A stretch of 64,000 nt of DNA from assembly GCF_003351025.1 (NCBI RefSeq), contig NZ_QPCG01000002.1, forward strand, positions 372,001 through 436,000, in the 5' to 3' direction. The position numbers were made by a program, and so were the translations under genes. Shown here piece after piece: positions 15,386-23,326 of the stretch. Source of the stretch: Mucilaginibacter endophyticus. Its GTDB lineage: Bacteria; Bacteroidota; Bacteroidia; Sphingobacteriales; Sphingobacteriaceae. Each line of letters starts with the position of its first letter. The first letter of the stretch is position 1. The notes beneath the pieces were generated by a model. It had not been told where the DNA came from. It ran no database searches and saw nothing but the letters and a program-made list of their open reading frames with translations.

Positions 15386-16494
15386 TGAAATCGCTAACCA
15401 ATATATTGTTAAAAATATTTGCCGGTGGCTTTTTCAGGGTACACGCGGGGATTTTGCTGTTTGTTTTTCTGGCAATGGTTGGTGTGGTGCCGCCTCAATA
15501 CCTGATAGGTTATCACAAAGCATTGATGCTGGCCATGGATAGCAGCTCGGCAGTAATGGCAATTGTATTTGTGATCTGGCTTATCTACGCCATCAAAAGC
15601 TGGCATTATGTATACGGGCAGATCTTTGCCGCCGAGCAACACTTCTTGTTTTACAGCAGCAACTCGTTAAGCAGGCAACAGCAATTAAAAAGTTGGTTTT
15701 GGGCACAGGCGGCGATACTATCACCAATAATAGTTTATGCATTCATAACAATTGGTGTTGGTTTTGCCAACCATTATTATGTGTTGCCTTTTTGCATTTT
15801 CCTTTATCTTTTGGCGCTTAGCTATTTGAGCGCGATTATTTATGTAAAACAAATCAATAGACTGATTGATGGCAATAATCAATCAATATTATTGAAGCTA
15901 AGCAGCAAATGGCGCAAACCTTATTTCAGCCTGTACATTTATCACCTGTTTGATAAACGCAAGGTTCCTTATCTGATCACCAAAGGGCTTTCATGGCTTA
16001 TCATTACCGGGGTGTTTTATGTATTTGCTGATGTAAAAACTGATGTACGGGTTGCCGGTATAGCCATACTCGCTGTTATAACCGCGCATATCGTTTTAAT
16101 ATTTGAGGAAAGAAAGTTTGAGGAAAACGCACTTAGCTTCTCCCGTAATTTGCCTTACAGCAGGAGAAAACGATTTCTGAACTTTATCGGCGTTTATTTC
16201 ATTCTGCTACTCCCCGAAAGCATCTGGCTCTTTAGCAGATTTAACCCATTGATGGCCATTGAGCTATTGCTTTTAGCTTTAAGCATTGTAATGCTTTTCC
16301 ATTGCCTGCTTTATTGGTTCGGGCTAAATATGGATAAATACCTGCAATGGATCCTCGGGTTATTTATTGTACTGTTCTGGGTTATCATGTTTAAGCTGCT
16401 ATGGATACTTGTACCGCTAAATATCGCAATAGCTTATTGGTTATTTTATCATAACTATTATAGGTTTGAGGGAGTGGCAAGCGATAAGCTTTAA
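15385..16494 (+). CDS. ABC transporter-associated polytopic membrane protein
   Basis: 369 residues with about ten hydrophobic helices and short basic loops, e.g. MVGVVPPQYLIGYHK, AQAAILSPIIVYAFITIGVG and YLQWILGLFIVLFWVIMFKL. It has no recognised catalytic motif and is translationally coupled to the ATPase, so it is almost certainly its permease partner. Hallmark EAA-type loops of importers are absent, which favours an exporter or an envelope process. I do not know the family name. Gene ends 3 bases before the convergent prmC stop. Confidence 0.72.
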   Translation: MKSLTNILLKIFAGGFFRVHAGILLFVFLAMVGVVPPQYLIGYHKALMLAMDSSSAVMAIVFVIWLIYAIKSWHYVYGQIFAAEQHFLFYSSNSLSRQQQLKSWFWAQAAILSPIIVYAFITIGVGFANHYYVLPFCIFLYLLALSYLSAIIYVKQINRLIDGNNQSILLKLSSKWRKPYFSLYIYHLFDKRKVPYLITKGLSWLIITGVFYVFADVKTDVRVAGIAILAVITAHIVLIFEERKFEENALSFSRNLPYSRRKRFLNFIGVYFILLLPESIWLFSRFNPLMAIELLLLALSIVMLFHCLLYWFGLNMDKYLQWILGLFIVLFWVIMFKLLWILVPLNIAIAYWLFYHNYYRFEGVASDKL

Positions 16495-16497
16495 CTC

Positions 16498-17361
16498 TTA
16501 AAGTTCAGCTTTTACCATCCTGTCCCTGCCACTCATATCCTTTCTTAATTCGATATTTTTAAATCCTTTATCAGCTAATAAAGCTACTGTTTCGTTACCC
16601 AGGTTTTCATTGATCTCAAAATATAGCAAACCCTCGGCCATTAAATTATTCAAAGCAAAATCGGCGATAGCCCGGTAAAATAGCAGCGGGTCATGCTCGG
16701 GGACAAACAATGCGGTATGCGGCTCAAAATCCGTAACATTAGTATGCATCTGCTTTTTATCCTCAAGCGTAACGTAAGGGGGGTTACTTACGATGATATT
16801 AAATTTCGAAAACACGTTATCAGGTTTGACATTCAAAATATCGGCATGAATAAAATTAACGTCAACCTCATTTAGCGATGCATTTCCTTTAGCCGTTTGT
16901 AAGGCTCCTTCAGATATATCTATCGCAGATACAAGTGCATCAGCCAAATTTTTTCTCAGGCTGATAGCAATACAGCCACTACCTGTACCTATATCCAAAA
17001 TAGAAAACCTTTCACCTTTAGCCTTTAATCTTTCACCTGAAATTATCCATTCCACCAGTTCCTCCGTTTCCGGGCGGGGGATTAACACGAAAGAGTTTAC
17101 TTTAAAAGGTAAGCCATAAAACTCGGTGATACCCAAAATGTATTGAACCGGCTTTCCCGTTTTTAGTTCTGTAAGGATATTTTTGATTTGATCGGCCTGT
17201 TCTGCAGTCAGTTCCCTTTCAGGAAAAGCTTTGATGGATGCCCTTGACAAGCCGGTAACTTCGGCAATAACCAACAGCGTAAGGGCTTCTGTTTCATTAA
17301 TATCGTAAACGCTGTTTATCTGCTGCCTGTAAACTTCAAAAACATCCTTAATCGTAATCAT
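16498..17361 (-). CDS. prmC: peptide chain release factor N5-glutamine methyltransferase
   Basis: 287 residues from the Met of MITIKDVFEVY. Methylates the Gln of the GGQ motif in release factors RF1 and RF2 using S-adenosylmethionine. The N-terminal helical domain binds the factor; FYGLPFKVNSFVLIPRPETE precedes the methyltransferase core, with SAM motif ILDIGTGSGCIAISL and the catalytic NPPY (SNPPYVTLED). Odd point: between EWIIS and FSILDIG is GERLKAKGER, coded by an AAAGG-type repeat also found elsewhere in this window, a lineage-specific insert. An upstream in-frame start at 17406 would overlap ribD. Confidence 0.93.
   Translation of the reverse strand: MITIKDVFEVYRQQINSVYDINETEALTLLVIAEVTGLSRASIKAFPERELTAEQADQIKNILTELKTGKPVQYILGITEFYGLPFKVNSFVLIPRPETEELVEWIISGERLKAKGERFSILDIGTGSGCIAISLRKNLADALVSAIDISEGALQTAKGNASLNEVDVNFIHADILNVKPDNVFSKFNIIVSNPPYVTLEDKKQMHTNVTDFEPHTALFVPEHDPLLFYRAIADFALNNLMAEGLLYFEINENLGNETVALLADKGFKNIELRKDMSGRDRMVKAEL
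17008..17038 (-). repeat. AAAGG-type repeat inserted in prmC
   Basis: On the minus strand this reads as GAAAGATTAAAGGCTAAAGG units, coding ERLKAKGER. Similar tracts occur at 49249-49275 between xylB and xylA and at 63474-63508 inside the glycosyltransferase gene. Confidence 0.55.
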
Positions 17362-17382
17362 GCAACAAAGTAACATAAAAGC

Positions 17383-17390
17383 TACTTTTG
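17383..17390 (+). promoter_or_regulatory. -7 box of ribD, possibly leaderless
   Basis: TACTTTTG matches the Bacteroidota -7 box TAnnTTTG and is followed after only four bases (CAGC) by the ribD ATG. No good -33 TTTG is seen at the expected place. Confidence 0.5.
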
Positions 17391-17394
17391 CAGC

Positions 17395-18450
17395 ATGCTT
17401 GAACATGAAAAATATATGCGTCGCTGTTTGGAGCTTGCCGAATTAGGGGCGGGCTATGTTAGTCCGAACCCTATGGTTGGCGCGGTAGTGGTTCACGATG
17501 GCCAAATAATAGGAGAGGGCTATCACCAAAAATACGGTCAGGCCCATGCCGAGGTTAACGCTATTGCACAGGTTACCCAAAAGTTTGACAACCATGCCGA
17601 ACTGCTCAAAAATTCTACTATATATGTTTCGTTAGAGCCATGCGCGCACTATGGCAAAACCCCACCTTGTGCCGATTTGATCATTAAGCATCAAATCCCT
17701 AAAGTAGTAGTGGGCTGTCGCGACCCTTTTGCCCAGGTTGACGGTAAAGGCATTGAAAAGCTACAGACAGCAGACATCGAAGTAATAAGCGGTGTATTGG
17801 AACAGGAATGCCAATGGCTTAATCGCCGCTTTTTTACCAAAGTACAAAAACACAGACCTTATATTATATTAAAATGGGCGCAAACACAGGACGGATTTTT
17901 TGCTCCTGCCAACGGTAGCCAGTTTTGGATCACCGGCCCTGAGTCAAAAAAACTGGTTCACAAATGGCGCAGCGAAGAAGACGCTATTCTGGTTGGCAAA
18001 AACACCGTATTGAGTGATAATCCGCAGTTAAATGTGCGTTATTGGGATGGCCGGTCACCTAAGCGGGTGGTAATTGACCGCAGGCTGGAATTAAATAAAG
18101 GGTTGAATATATTTGATCAATCTGCCGAAACGCTGATATTTAACGAGGTAAAGTTTGACATGGACGGTAAAAACAGGTACATAGCGCTTGAAGATTTTGA
18201 ACGCTTTGTGCCTCAATACATTTTGTACCAGTTATACCTTCAGGATATTCAATCCGTTATTATTGAAGGCGGCGCCCGTACGCTTGAGTCATTTATTGAA
18301 GCCGGTTTGTGGGATGAAGCCAGGGCATTTACCGGCGATAAAGTTTTAGGAAAAGGTATAAAAGCCCCACAAATAACCGGTATACTTGCGGACGAATATC
18401 CTGTAGGTGCCGATCACCTGCAATTGTTATACAATAAGCCAGTTATATAA
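17395..18450 (+). CDS. ribD: bifunctional riboflavin deaminase-reductase RibD
   Basis: 351 residues. Second and third steps of riboflavin synthesis: deamination of the pyrimidine from GTP and reduction of its ribosyl side chain. The N-terminal deaminase domain has the zinc motif HAEVNA and the PCAHYGKTPPC loop (~82-92). The C-terminal reductase domain (~150-350) carries ILKWAQTQDGFFAP and HKWRSEEDAILVGKNTVLSD. No FMN riboswitch was seen; the 33-base gap to divergent prmC is too short for one. Its stop abuts the next gene start directly. Confidence 0.94.
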   Translation: MLEHEKYMRRCLELAELGAGYVSPNPMVGAVVVHDGQIIGEGYHQKYGQAHAEVNAIAQVTQKFDNHAELLKNSTIYVSLEPCAHYGKTPPCADLIIKHQIPKVVVGCRDPFAQVDGKGIEKLQTADIEVISGVLEQECQWLNRRFFTKVQKHRPYIILKWAQTQDGFFAPANGSQFWITGPESKKLVHKWRSEEDAILVGKNTVLSDNPQLNVRYWDGRSPKRVVIDRRLELNKGLNIFDQSAETLIFNEVKFDMDGKNRYIALEDFERFVPQYILYQLYLQDIQSVIIEGGARTLESFIEAGLWDEARAFTGDKVLGKGIKAPQITGILADEYPVGADHLQLLYNKPVI

Positions 18451-19329
18451 ATGCTGTTCGTTTTTTTAAGTATTTGCTGTAGTGTTATCGTTTCTATTTT
18501 GCTAAAACTGGCAAAACGTTACCATGTAGATGTTTACCAGGCCATCACCTGGAATTATTCAATGGCTATTTTGCTTACCTGGTTCTTTTTTAAGCCTCAA
18601 TTAAGTATTATTCAAAACGGCCCCATTTATAACTATCTTGCTCTGGGCATCTTGTTCCCGTCGATATTTGTTATCATGGCTACATCGGTGCGCAAAGCCG
18701 GTATAGTACGTACAGACGTGGCTCAGCGCCTCTCACTGTTCATTCCTATCCTGGCAGCATTTGTTTTATTTGGCGAGGCCACAGGCACTGTAAAAGCTAT
18801 CGGTATTGTACTGGCGTTTATTGCTATTATCTGCTCTGTTCCCTGGCAAAAATCGGCCGGTAACAAAGTTGAAAAAGGTTCATGGATTTACCTGCTAATT
18901 GTATTCCTGGGCTTTGGCGTTATTGACGTATTACTAAAACAACTTACCAAGGTTAGCAACGTACCTTTCACTACGGCCATATTTGTGATCTTCATTATAG
19001 CTTTTGTGTTAACCTTTATAGGACTGCTTTACCGGGTATCCATTAAGAAAACGAAGTTCTCACTGCCTCAAATTATTATTGGCTGGATTTTGGGGATAGC
19101 TAACTTTGGCAATATCCTGTTTTATTTAAAAGCACACGAGGCTTTGGCCAATAGTCCGTCGGCAGTATTTTCGTCGGTGAACATCGGCGTTATTTTCGTA
19201 GGTACCTTGGTTGGGATTTTTGTATTTAAAGAGAAGTTGAGCCTGCTTAACAAGATTGGTATTATTGTGGCTGTTCTGGCCATTGTTATTATTTATTTCC
19301 CGCAGACCTTGGGTTTTCTGCACCTGTAA
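18451..19329 (+). CDS. EamA/DMT-family transporter
   Basis: 292 residues with ten hydrophobic helices in two five-helix halves, as in the drug/metabolite transporter superfamily. The second half contains ANSPSAVFSSVNIGVIFVGT and then VGIFVFKEKLSLLNKIGIIV, a typical EamA ending. It follows ribD with no spacer (stop 18448-18450, ATG 18451), so the two are co-transcribed; transport of a flavin-related metabolite is possible but only suggested by position. Confidence 0.8.
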   Translation: MLFVFLSICCSVIVSILLKLAKRYHVDVYQAITWNYSMAILLTWFFFKPQLSIIQNGPIYNYLALGILFPSIFVIMATSVRKAGIVRTDVAQRLSLFIPILAAFVLFGEATGTVKAIGIVLAFIAIICSVPWQKSAGNKVEKGSWIYLLIVFLGFGVIDVLLKQLTKVSNVPFTTAIFVIFIIAFVLTFIGLLYRVSIKKTKFSLPQIIIGWILGIANFGNILFYLKAHEALANSPSAVFSSVNIGVIFVGTLVGIFVFKEKLSLLNKIGIIVAVLAIVIIYFPQTLGFLHL

Positions 19330-19338
19330 TATTTTTGA

Positions 19339-19953
19339 ATGCTTTTTGACGATACTTATAAAACTATAGAAAATCCTGCCGAAGGTATTTTTCGCGACCG
19401 GGGTAGCAAATTCCTGGCCTATGCTTATCCCATCAATTCTGATAACGATATCAAGGCCATTGTTGCCCAATTAAAATCAGAACATCCAAAAGCCAATCAC
19501 CATTGCTGGGCAATGCGTCTAACTATCGATCGCTCTGTATTCAGGGTTAATGATGACGGAGAGCCGTCGGGTACAGCGGGCCGGCCAATTTTAAACACAT
19601 TGCTGTCAAAAGATCTTACTAATATCCTGGTTGTAGTTGTCCGTTACTTTGGAGGTACTTTATTAGGCGTTCCTGGTTTAATTAATGCTTACAAAGTGGC
19701 TACCGAAGAGGCACTAAATCAGGCCGTAATTATTTCAAAAACGGTAAATGACGTGTACAACATATCTTTTGATTACCTGCAAATGAACGATGTGATGCGG
19801 ATAATCAAAGAAGAAAACCTTATAGTACTTAGCCAGGCTTTTGATAATGACTGCAGCATTCAGCTTTCTATCCGTAAAACACAGGTTGAACAAGCCCTTT
19901 TTAAAATAAGCAAGGTAAGCGGATCAAAGGTCAAGTACGATCATAGTATCTAA
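19339..19953 (+). CDS. YigZ/IMPACT family protein
   Basis: 204 residues. The N-terminal IMPACT domain is marked by RGSKFLAYAYPI, ANHHCWAMRL, the NDDGEPSGTAGRPIL loop and NILVVVVRYFGGTLLGVPGL, the usual signature of UPF0029. A smaller C-terminal ferredoxin-like domain follows. YigZ in E. coli has no settled role; eukaryotic IMPACT regulates the Gcn2 kinase. Nine bases after the transporter gene, so probably the third gene of the ribD operon. Family call firm, function not. Confidence 0.9.
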   Translation: MLFDDTYKTIENPAEGIFRDRGSKFLAYAYPINSDNDIKAIVAQLKSEHPKANHHCWAMRLTIDRSVFRVNDDGEPSGTAGRPILNTLLSKDLTNILVVVVRYFGGTLLGVPGLINAYKVATEEALNQAVIISKTVNDVYNISFDYLQMNDVMRIIKEENLIVLSQAFDNDCSIQLSIRKTQVEQALFKISKVSGSKVKYDHSI

Positions 19954-20045
19954 CAGTTGAGCCCTTGTACCTTACCACTTCGGGCACTGTTTTTGTACCG
20001 ATTTAATTCCTTAATTGTGGTGTATTTGTTTTAATTTAGTCGGGT

Positions 20046-21401
20046 ATGCAATCTTTTGACTTAGATAAAACCGACCTGCTCCGCATTAAAACAGCGCTCG
20101 AAGCCGATGATGCTGAGTTAGAGAATGTTCTGAAGGAATATCACGCCTCGGAGATTGCTATACTATTTGAAAAACTTCAGCAGGAAGAAAAAGAAAGGAT
20201 CATCAATATCCTTCCGGCCGACATTGCTTCGGAAGTTTTATCCGAAATGGATGAGGAGCACGGGCCTGCCGAGCTATTGGTAAACCTTGACCCTGAGAAA
20301 CGTACTGAGATAGTTGAAGAGCTTGACTATGATGATGCCACCGACATCATTTCCCAGCTTGATGAAGAAGACCAGCAGGAGATCTTAGAGGATCTTGATC
20401 ATGAAGATGCCAGCAGCATCCGTGCGTTGATGACCTACGCCGAGGATACCGCGGGTGGTTTGATGAACTCCGAAATCATCAAGGTGAACATCAACATGGA
20501 TAAGAAGGATGCGCTTGATGAGATCATCCGTCAATCTGAAGAGATGGAGGAGTTTTATACCATCTGCGTGGTCGACAATAATGATATCCTGAAAGGGATC
20601 CTCTCCATCAAAACCGTCATCAAAGCCCGCGCTGATGCCCGCATCAGCGACCTCGTCACTACCGACTTCGTTTACGTAAAAGCAGAGCTTGACCAGGAGG
20701 AAGTGGCCCGCCTTATCAAGCAGTATAACCTTACCAGTATCCCGGTAGTTGACGACCATATGAAACTACTTGGTCGTGTTACGGTAGATGATATCATCGA
20801 CGTAATGGAGGAAGAGAACACCGAAGACATTTTGAAAATCTCCGGTGTATCTGAAGACGAAGAATTGAGTGGTAACTGGGTAGAAGCGGTAAAAAGCCGT
20901 CTGCCATGGTTGGTGATCAATCTCGGTACAGCATTCCTGGCCGCATCCATTATCCGGACATTTGATGATACGGTTGCCAAACTTTCTATTATCTCGGCTT
21001 ATATGACCATTATTGCAGGTATGGGTGGTAATGCTGCTACACAGGCCCTGGCGGTAACCGTTAGGCGTATTTCGTTAAGTGACCTTTCGGACAAACAGGC
21101 TTATAATACAGTATTAAAAGAGTTTTTAGTTGGCATGATAAACGGAGCCGCAAACGGGGTAATTGTTTTTATTGTGGCTTTCTTTTACGATGCAAACCCT
21201 ATGCTTGGCCTGGTGTTATTCCTGGCGATGACCGGCAACCTGATTATAGCAGGTTTAACAGGAGCTTCTATTCCACTGATATTAAAAAGGGTAGGGATAG
21301 ACCCTGCCGTGGCATCGTCTATTATTATCACCACTTTTACAGATTGTATTGGCTTCTTACTTCCCCTGTATCTTGCCACCAAACTGCTGCTAAAGAATTA
21401 A
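20046..21401 (+). CDS. mgtE: magnesium transporter MgtE
   Basis: 451 residues. The N-terminal superhelical MgtE_N domain (~20-130) is very acidic (EILEDLDHEDASSIRAL), then GGLMNSE leads to a CBS pair (~135-260) with VDDIIDVMEEE. Five membrane helices make up the C-terminal ~180 residues; SAYMTIIAGMGGNAATQALA and GSDLSDKQ-like stretches and the AMTGNLIIAGLTGASIPLIL pore region are typical. The acidic N and CBS domains sense Mg2+ and gate the channel. A corA gene also lies in the window at 59924. Confidence 0.93.
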   Translation: MQSFDLDKTDLLRIKTALEADDAELENVLKEYHASEIAILFEKLQQEEKERIINILPADIASEVLSEMDEEHGPAELLVNLDPEKRTEIVEELDYDDATDIISQLDEEDQQEILEDLDHEDASSIRALMTYAEDTAGGLMNSEIIKVNINMDKKDALDEIIRQSEEMEEFYTICVVDNNDILKGILSIKTVIKARADARISDLVTTDFVYVKAELDQEEVARLIKQYNLTSIPVVDDHMKLLGRVTVDDIIDVMEEENTEDILKISGVSEDEELSGNWVEAVKSRLPWLVINLGTAFLAASIIRTFDDTVAKLSIISAYMTIIAGMGGNAATQALAVTVRRISLSDLSDKQAYNTVLKEFLVGMINGAANGVIVFIVAFFYDANPMLGLVLFLAMTGNLIIAGLTGASIPLILKRVGIDPAVASSIIITTFTDCIGFLLPLYLATKLLLKN

Positions 21402-21552
21402 AGCCGGGTAACGTTAAATATTTAAAGCCTTGTTATATAGTTAGTTTCTTTTCGGGAGTTATCAAGAATGCTATATTTATAAATAATCTTTGAATATTTG
21501 CGTGTTTACAATAACTTAATAACATTGTTGGGACGAATTTAATCTGAAACTG

Positions 21553-22560
21553 ATGACAGAAGTTAGACATAACTGGACTAAAGAAGAAATAGCTGAAATA
21601 TATCACACGCCGTTGCTGGATCTTGTATACAAGGCAGCCACAATCCACCGTGAAAATAAGGATTATGCAGAAGTGCAGATCAGCTCGTTAATCTCTATCA
21701 AAACAGGCGGTTGCTCTGAGGATTGTGCTTATTGCCCGCAGGCGGCACGTTACAACACAGGTGTAAACGTACATGCCATGATGCCTAAAGATGAAGTAAT
21801 TGCCGCAGCCGAAAAGGCAAAAGCCGGTGGTGCTTCACGCTTATGTATGGGTGCCGCATGGCGCGAAGTACGTGATAACCGCGATTTTGATAAAGTTATC
21901 GACATGGTAAAAGCGGTTAATGAACTGGACATGGAAGTTTGCTGTACCCTGGGTATGCTTACCGAAGGTCAGGCACAACGTTTAGCCGATGCTGGTTTAT
22001 ACGCCTACAACCATAACCTTGATACCTCTGAAGAAGATTATAAACGTATCATTACCACCCGTACATACGACGAGCGCCTTAAGACGCTTGAACACGTGCG
22101 CAAAGCGAAGATCACAGTATGCAGCGGCGGTATCATAGGTTTAGGTGAAACTGTAGAAGACCGTGTGTCTATGCTAAAAACCTTATCAAATCTGCCTAAA
22201 CACCCGGAATCAGTGCCTATTAATGCCTTGGTACCTGTAGCAGGAACCCCGCTGGCCGATCAGCCTCGTGTTTCTGTTTGGGATATGGTACGTATGGTTG
22301 CTACTACACGTATTATCATGCCTAAAACTGTAGTACGTTTGTCGGCAGGCCGTACCGAAATGAGCACTGTTGAGCAGGCATTTTGCTTTATGGCAGGCGC
22401 CAATTCTATTTTTGCAGGCGAAAAATTGCTTACCACACCCAATCCGTCATTTGACACCGATATGGCTATGTTTGAATTGCTTGGTCTATCGCCTCGTAAA
22501 GCATTTAAAAACGGCCGCCCGAACGAAGTTAAAAAAGAAGAGATTGAAGTTGCAGGCTAA
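21553..22560 (+). CDS. bioB: biotin synthase
   Basis: 335 residues. Radical SAM enzyme that inserts sulfur into dethiobiotin. The [4Fe-4S] motif is CSEDCAYCPQ (~54-63), and the family stretches GAAWREVRDNRDF, YNHNLDTSEE and SAGRTEMS are present. The cysteine set for the second [2Fe-2S] cluster appears intact (VCCTLGML and CSGGIIGLGET), with Arg in RLSAGR as ligand. Stands alone; other bio genes are not in the window. A 150-base AT-rich leader precedes it; no BirA-type site could be confirmed. Confidence 0.95.
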   Translation: MTEVRHNWTKEEIAEIYHTPLLDLVYKAATIHRENKDYAEVQISSLISIKTGGCSEDCAYCPQAARYNTGVNVHAMMPKDEVIAAAEKAKAGGASRLCMGAAWREVRDNRDFDKVIDMVKAVNELDMEVCCTLGMLTEGQAQRLADAGLYAYNHNLDTSEEDYKRIITTRTYDERLKTLEHVRKAKITVCSGGIIGLGETVEDRVSMLKTLSNLPKHPESVPINALVPVAGTPLADQPRVSVWDMVRMVATTRIIMPKTVVRLSAGRTEMSTVEQAFCFMAGANSIFAGEKLLTTPNPSFDTDMAMFELLGLSPRKAFKNGRPNEVKKEEIEVAG

Positions 22561-22575
22561 AGCTACTTTAAGATT

Positions 22576-22615
22576 AAAAAGAAAAAGCCGGGTAAACACC
22601 TGGCTTTTTCTTTTT
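22576..22615. terminator. bidirectional terminator between bioB and yajQ-like gene
   Basis: AAAAAGAAAAAGCC (22576-22589) pairs perfectly with GGCTTTTTCTTTTT (22602-22615). Symmetrical A and T tracts serve both convergent genes. Confidence 0.88.
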
Positions 22616-22641
22616 AAATAATATATTAATTATCCAGCTGA

Positions 22642-23133
22642 TTAATCGCGCATATTGATGTATTGCAAAGGCTGACCGAAATCATCTGCGCGGCAAAGGC
22701 TGATAACTGCTTGCAGGTCATCAATTTTTTTGCCTTGCACGCGAACCTGGTCGTCCATGATAGAAGCCTGTACTTTAAGGCCACTGTCTTTTATCTTTTT
22801 TACAATCTTTTTCGCGGCTTCCTTATCAATACCTTCTTTAATTTTGATTTCCTTACGGATCATGTTGCCTGATGCGTATTGTTCTTTGCCAAAATCCAGG
22901 GCTTTAGGGTCAAGGTGTTGTTTAACCATACGACTTATAATGCTGTCCTGTATAGCTTTAAGTCGCATATCGTTTTCGGTAACAATAGTTACTTCGTTGG
23001 TCTTTTTATCTAAATCGATAGTACTTTTTGAATCGTTAAAATCATAACGATTAAGGATTTCTTTTTTGGCGGTATTTATCGCGTTATCAAGCGTTTGTCC
23101 GTCTATTTTGCTAACTATATCAAATGTAGGCAT
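22642..23133 (-). CDS. YajQ family nucleotide-binding protein
   Basis: 163 residues, the usual length for YajQ (DUF520). It starts MPTFDIVSKIDGQTLDNAIN and contains RYDFNDSKSTIDLDKK, AQ-like LKAIQDSIISRMVKQ, and DSGLKVQASIMDDQVRVQGK near the end, all family signatures. Two ferredoxin-like halves. Some members bind cyclic di-GMP, with others reported to bind tRNA or nucleotides; which applies here cannot be read from the sequence. Convergent with bioB across a shared terminator. Confidence 0.93.
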   Translation of the reverse strand: MPTFDIVSKIDGQTLDNAINTAKKEILNRYDFNDSKSTIDLDKKTNEVTIVTENDMRLKAIQDSIISRMVKQHLDPKALDFGKEQYASGNMIRKEIKIKEGIDKEAAKKIVKKIKDSGLKVQASIMDDQVRVQGKKIDDLQAVISLCRADDFGQPLQYINMRD

Positions 23134-23326
23134 ACGTGGTATATTGGTGGTAAATGTTTTGCAAAACTAATATATTGTTAACACAGATCGCAATTTCGCA
23201 ACAAATTGTTTAATTTCTGCAATAAATAATGATGAACGAAAACAGGTTAATTCCTCATGAGTTAATATTAAGTTAACAAATAAATAAGCAGATTTGTAAC
23301 ATCTGGCTGTAAAGCAAGAAATTCTT

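Noticed and set aside
17362-17394. FMN riboswitch before ribD
   Set aside because: The gap to divergent prmC is only 33 bases and has none of the conserved RFN elements.
21402-21552. BirA-type operator before bioB
   Set aside because: GTTTACAAT resembles half a site, but no matching second half at a proper distance was found.
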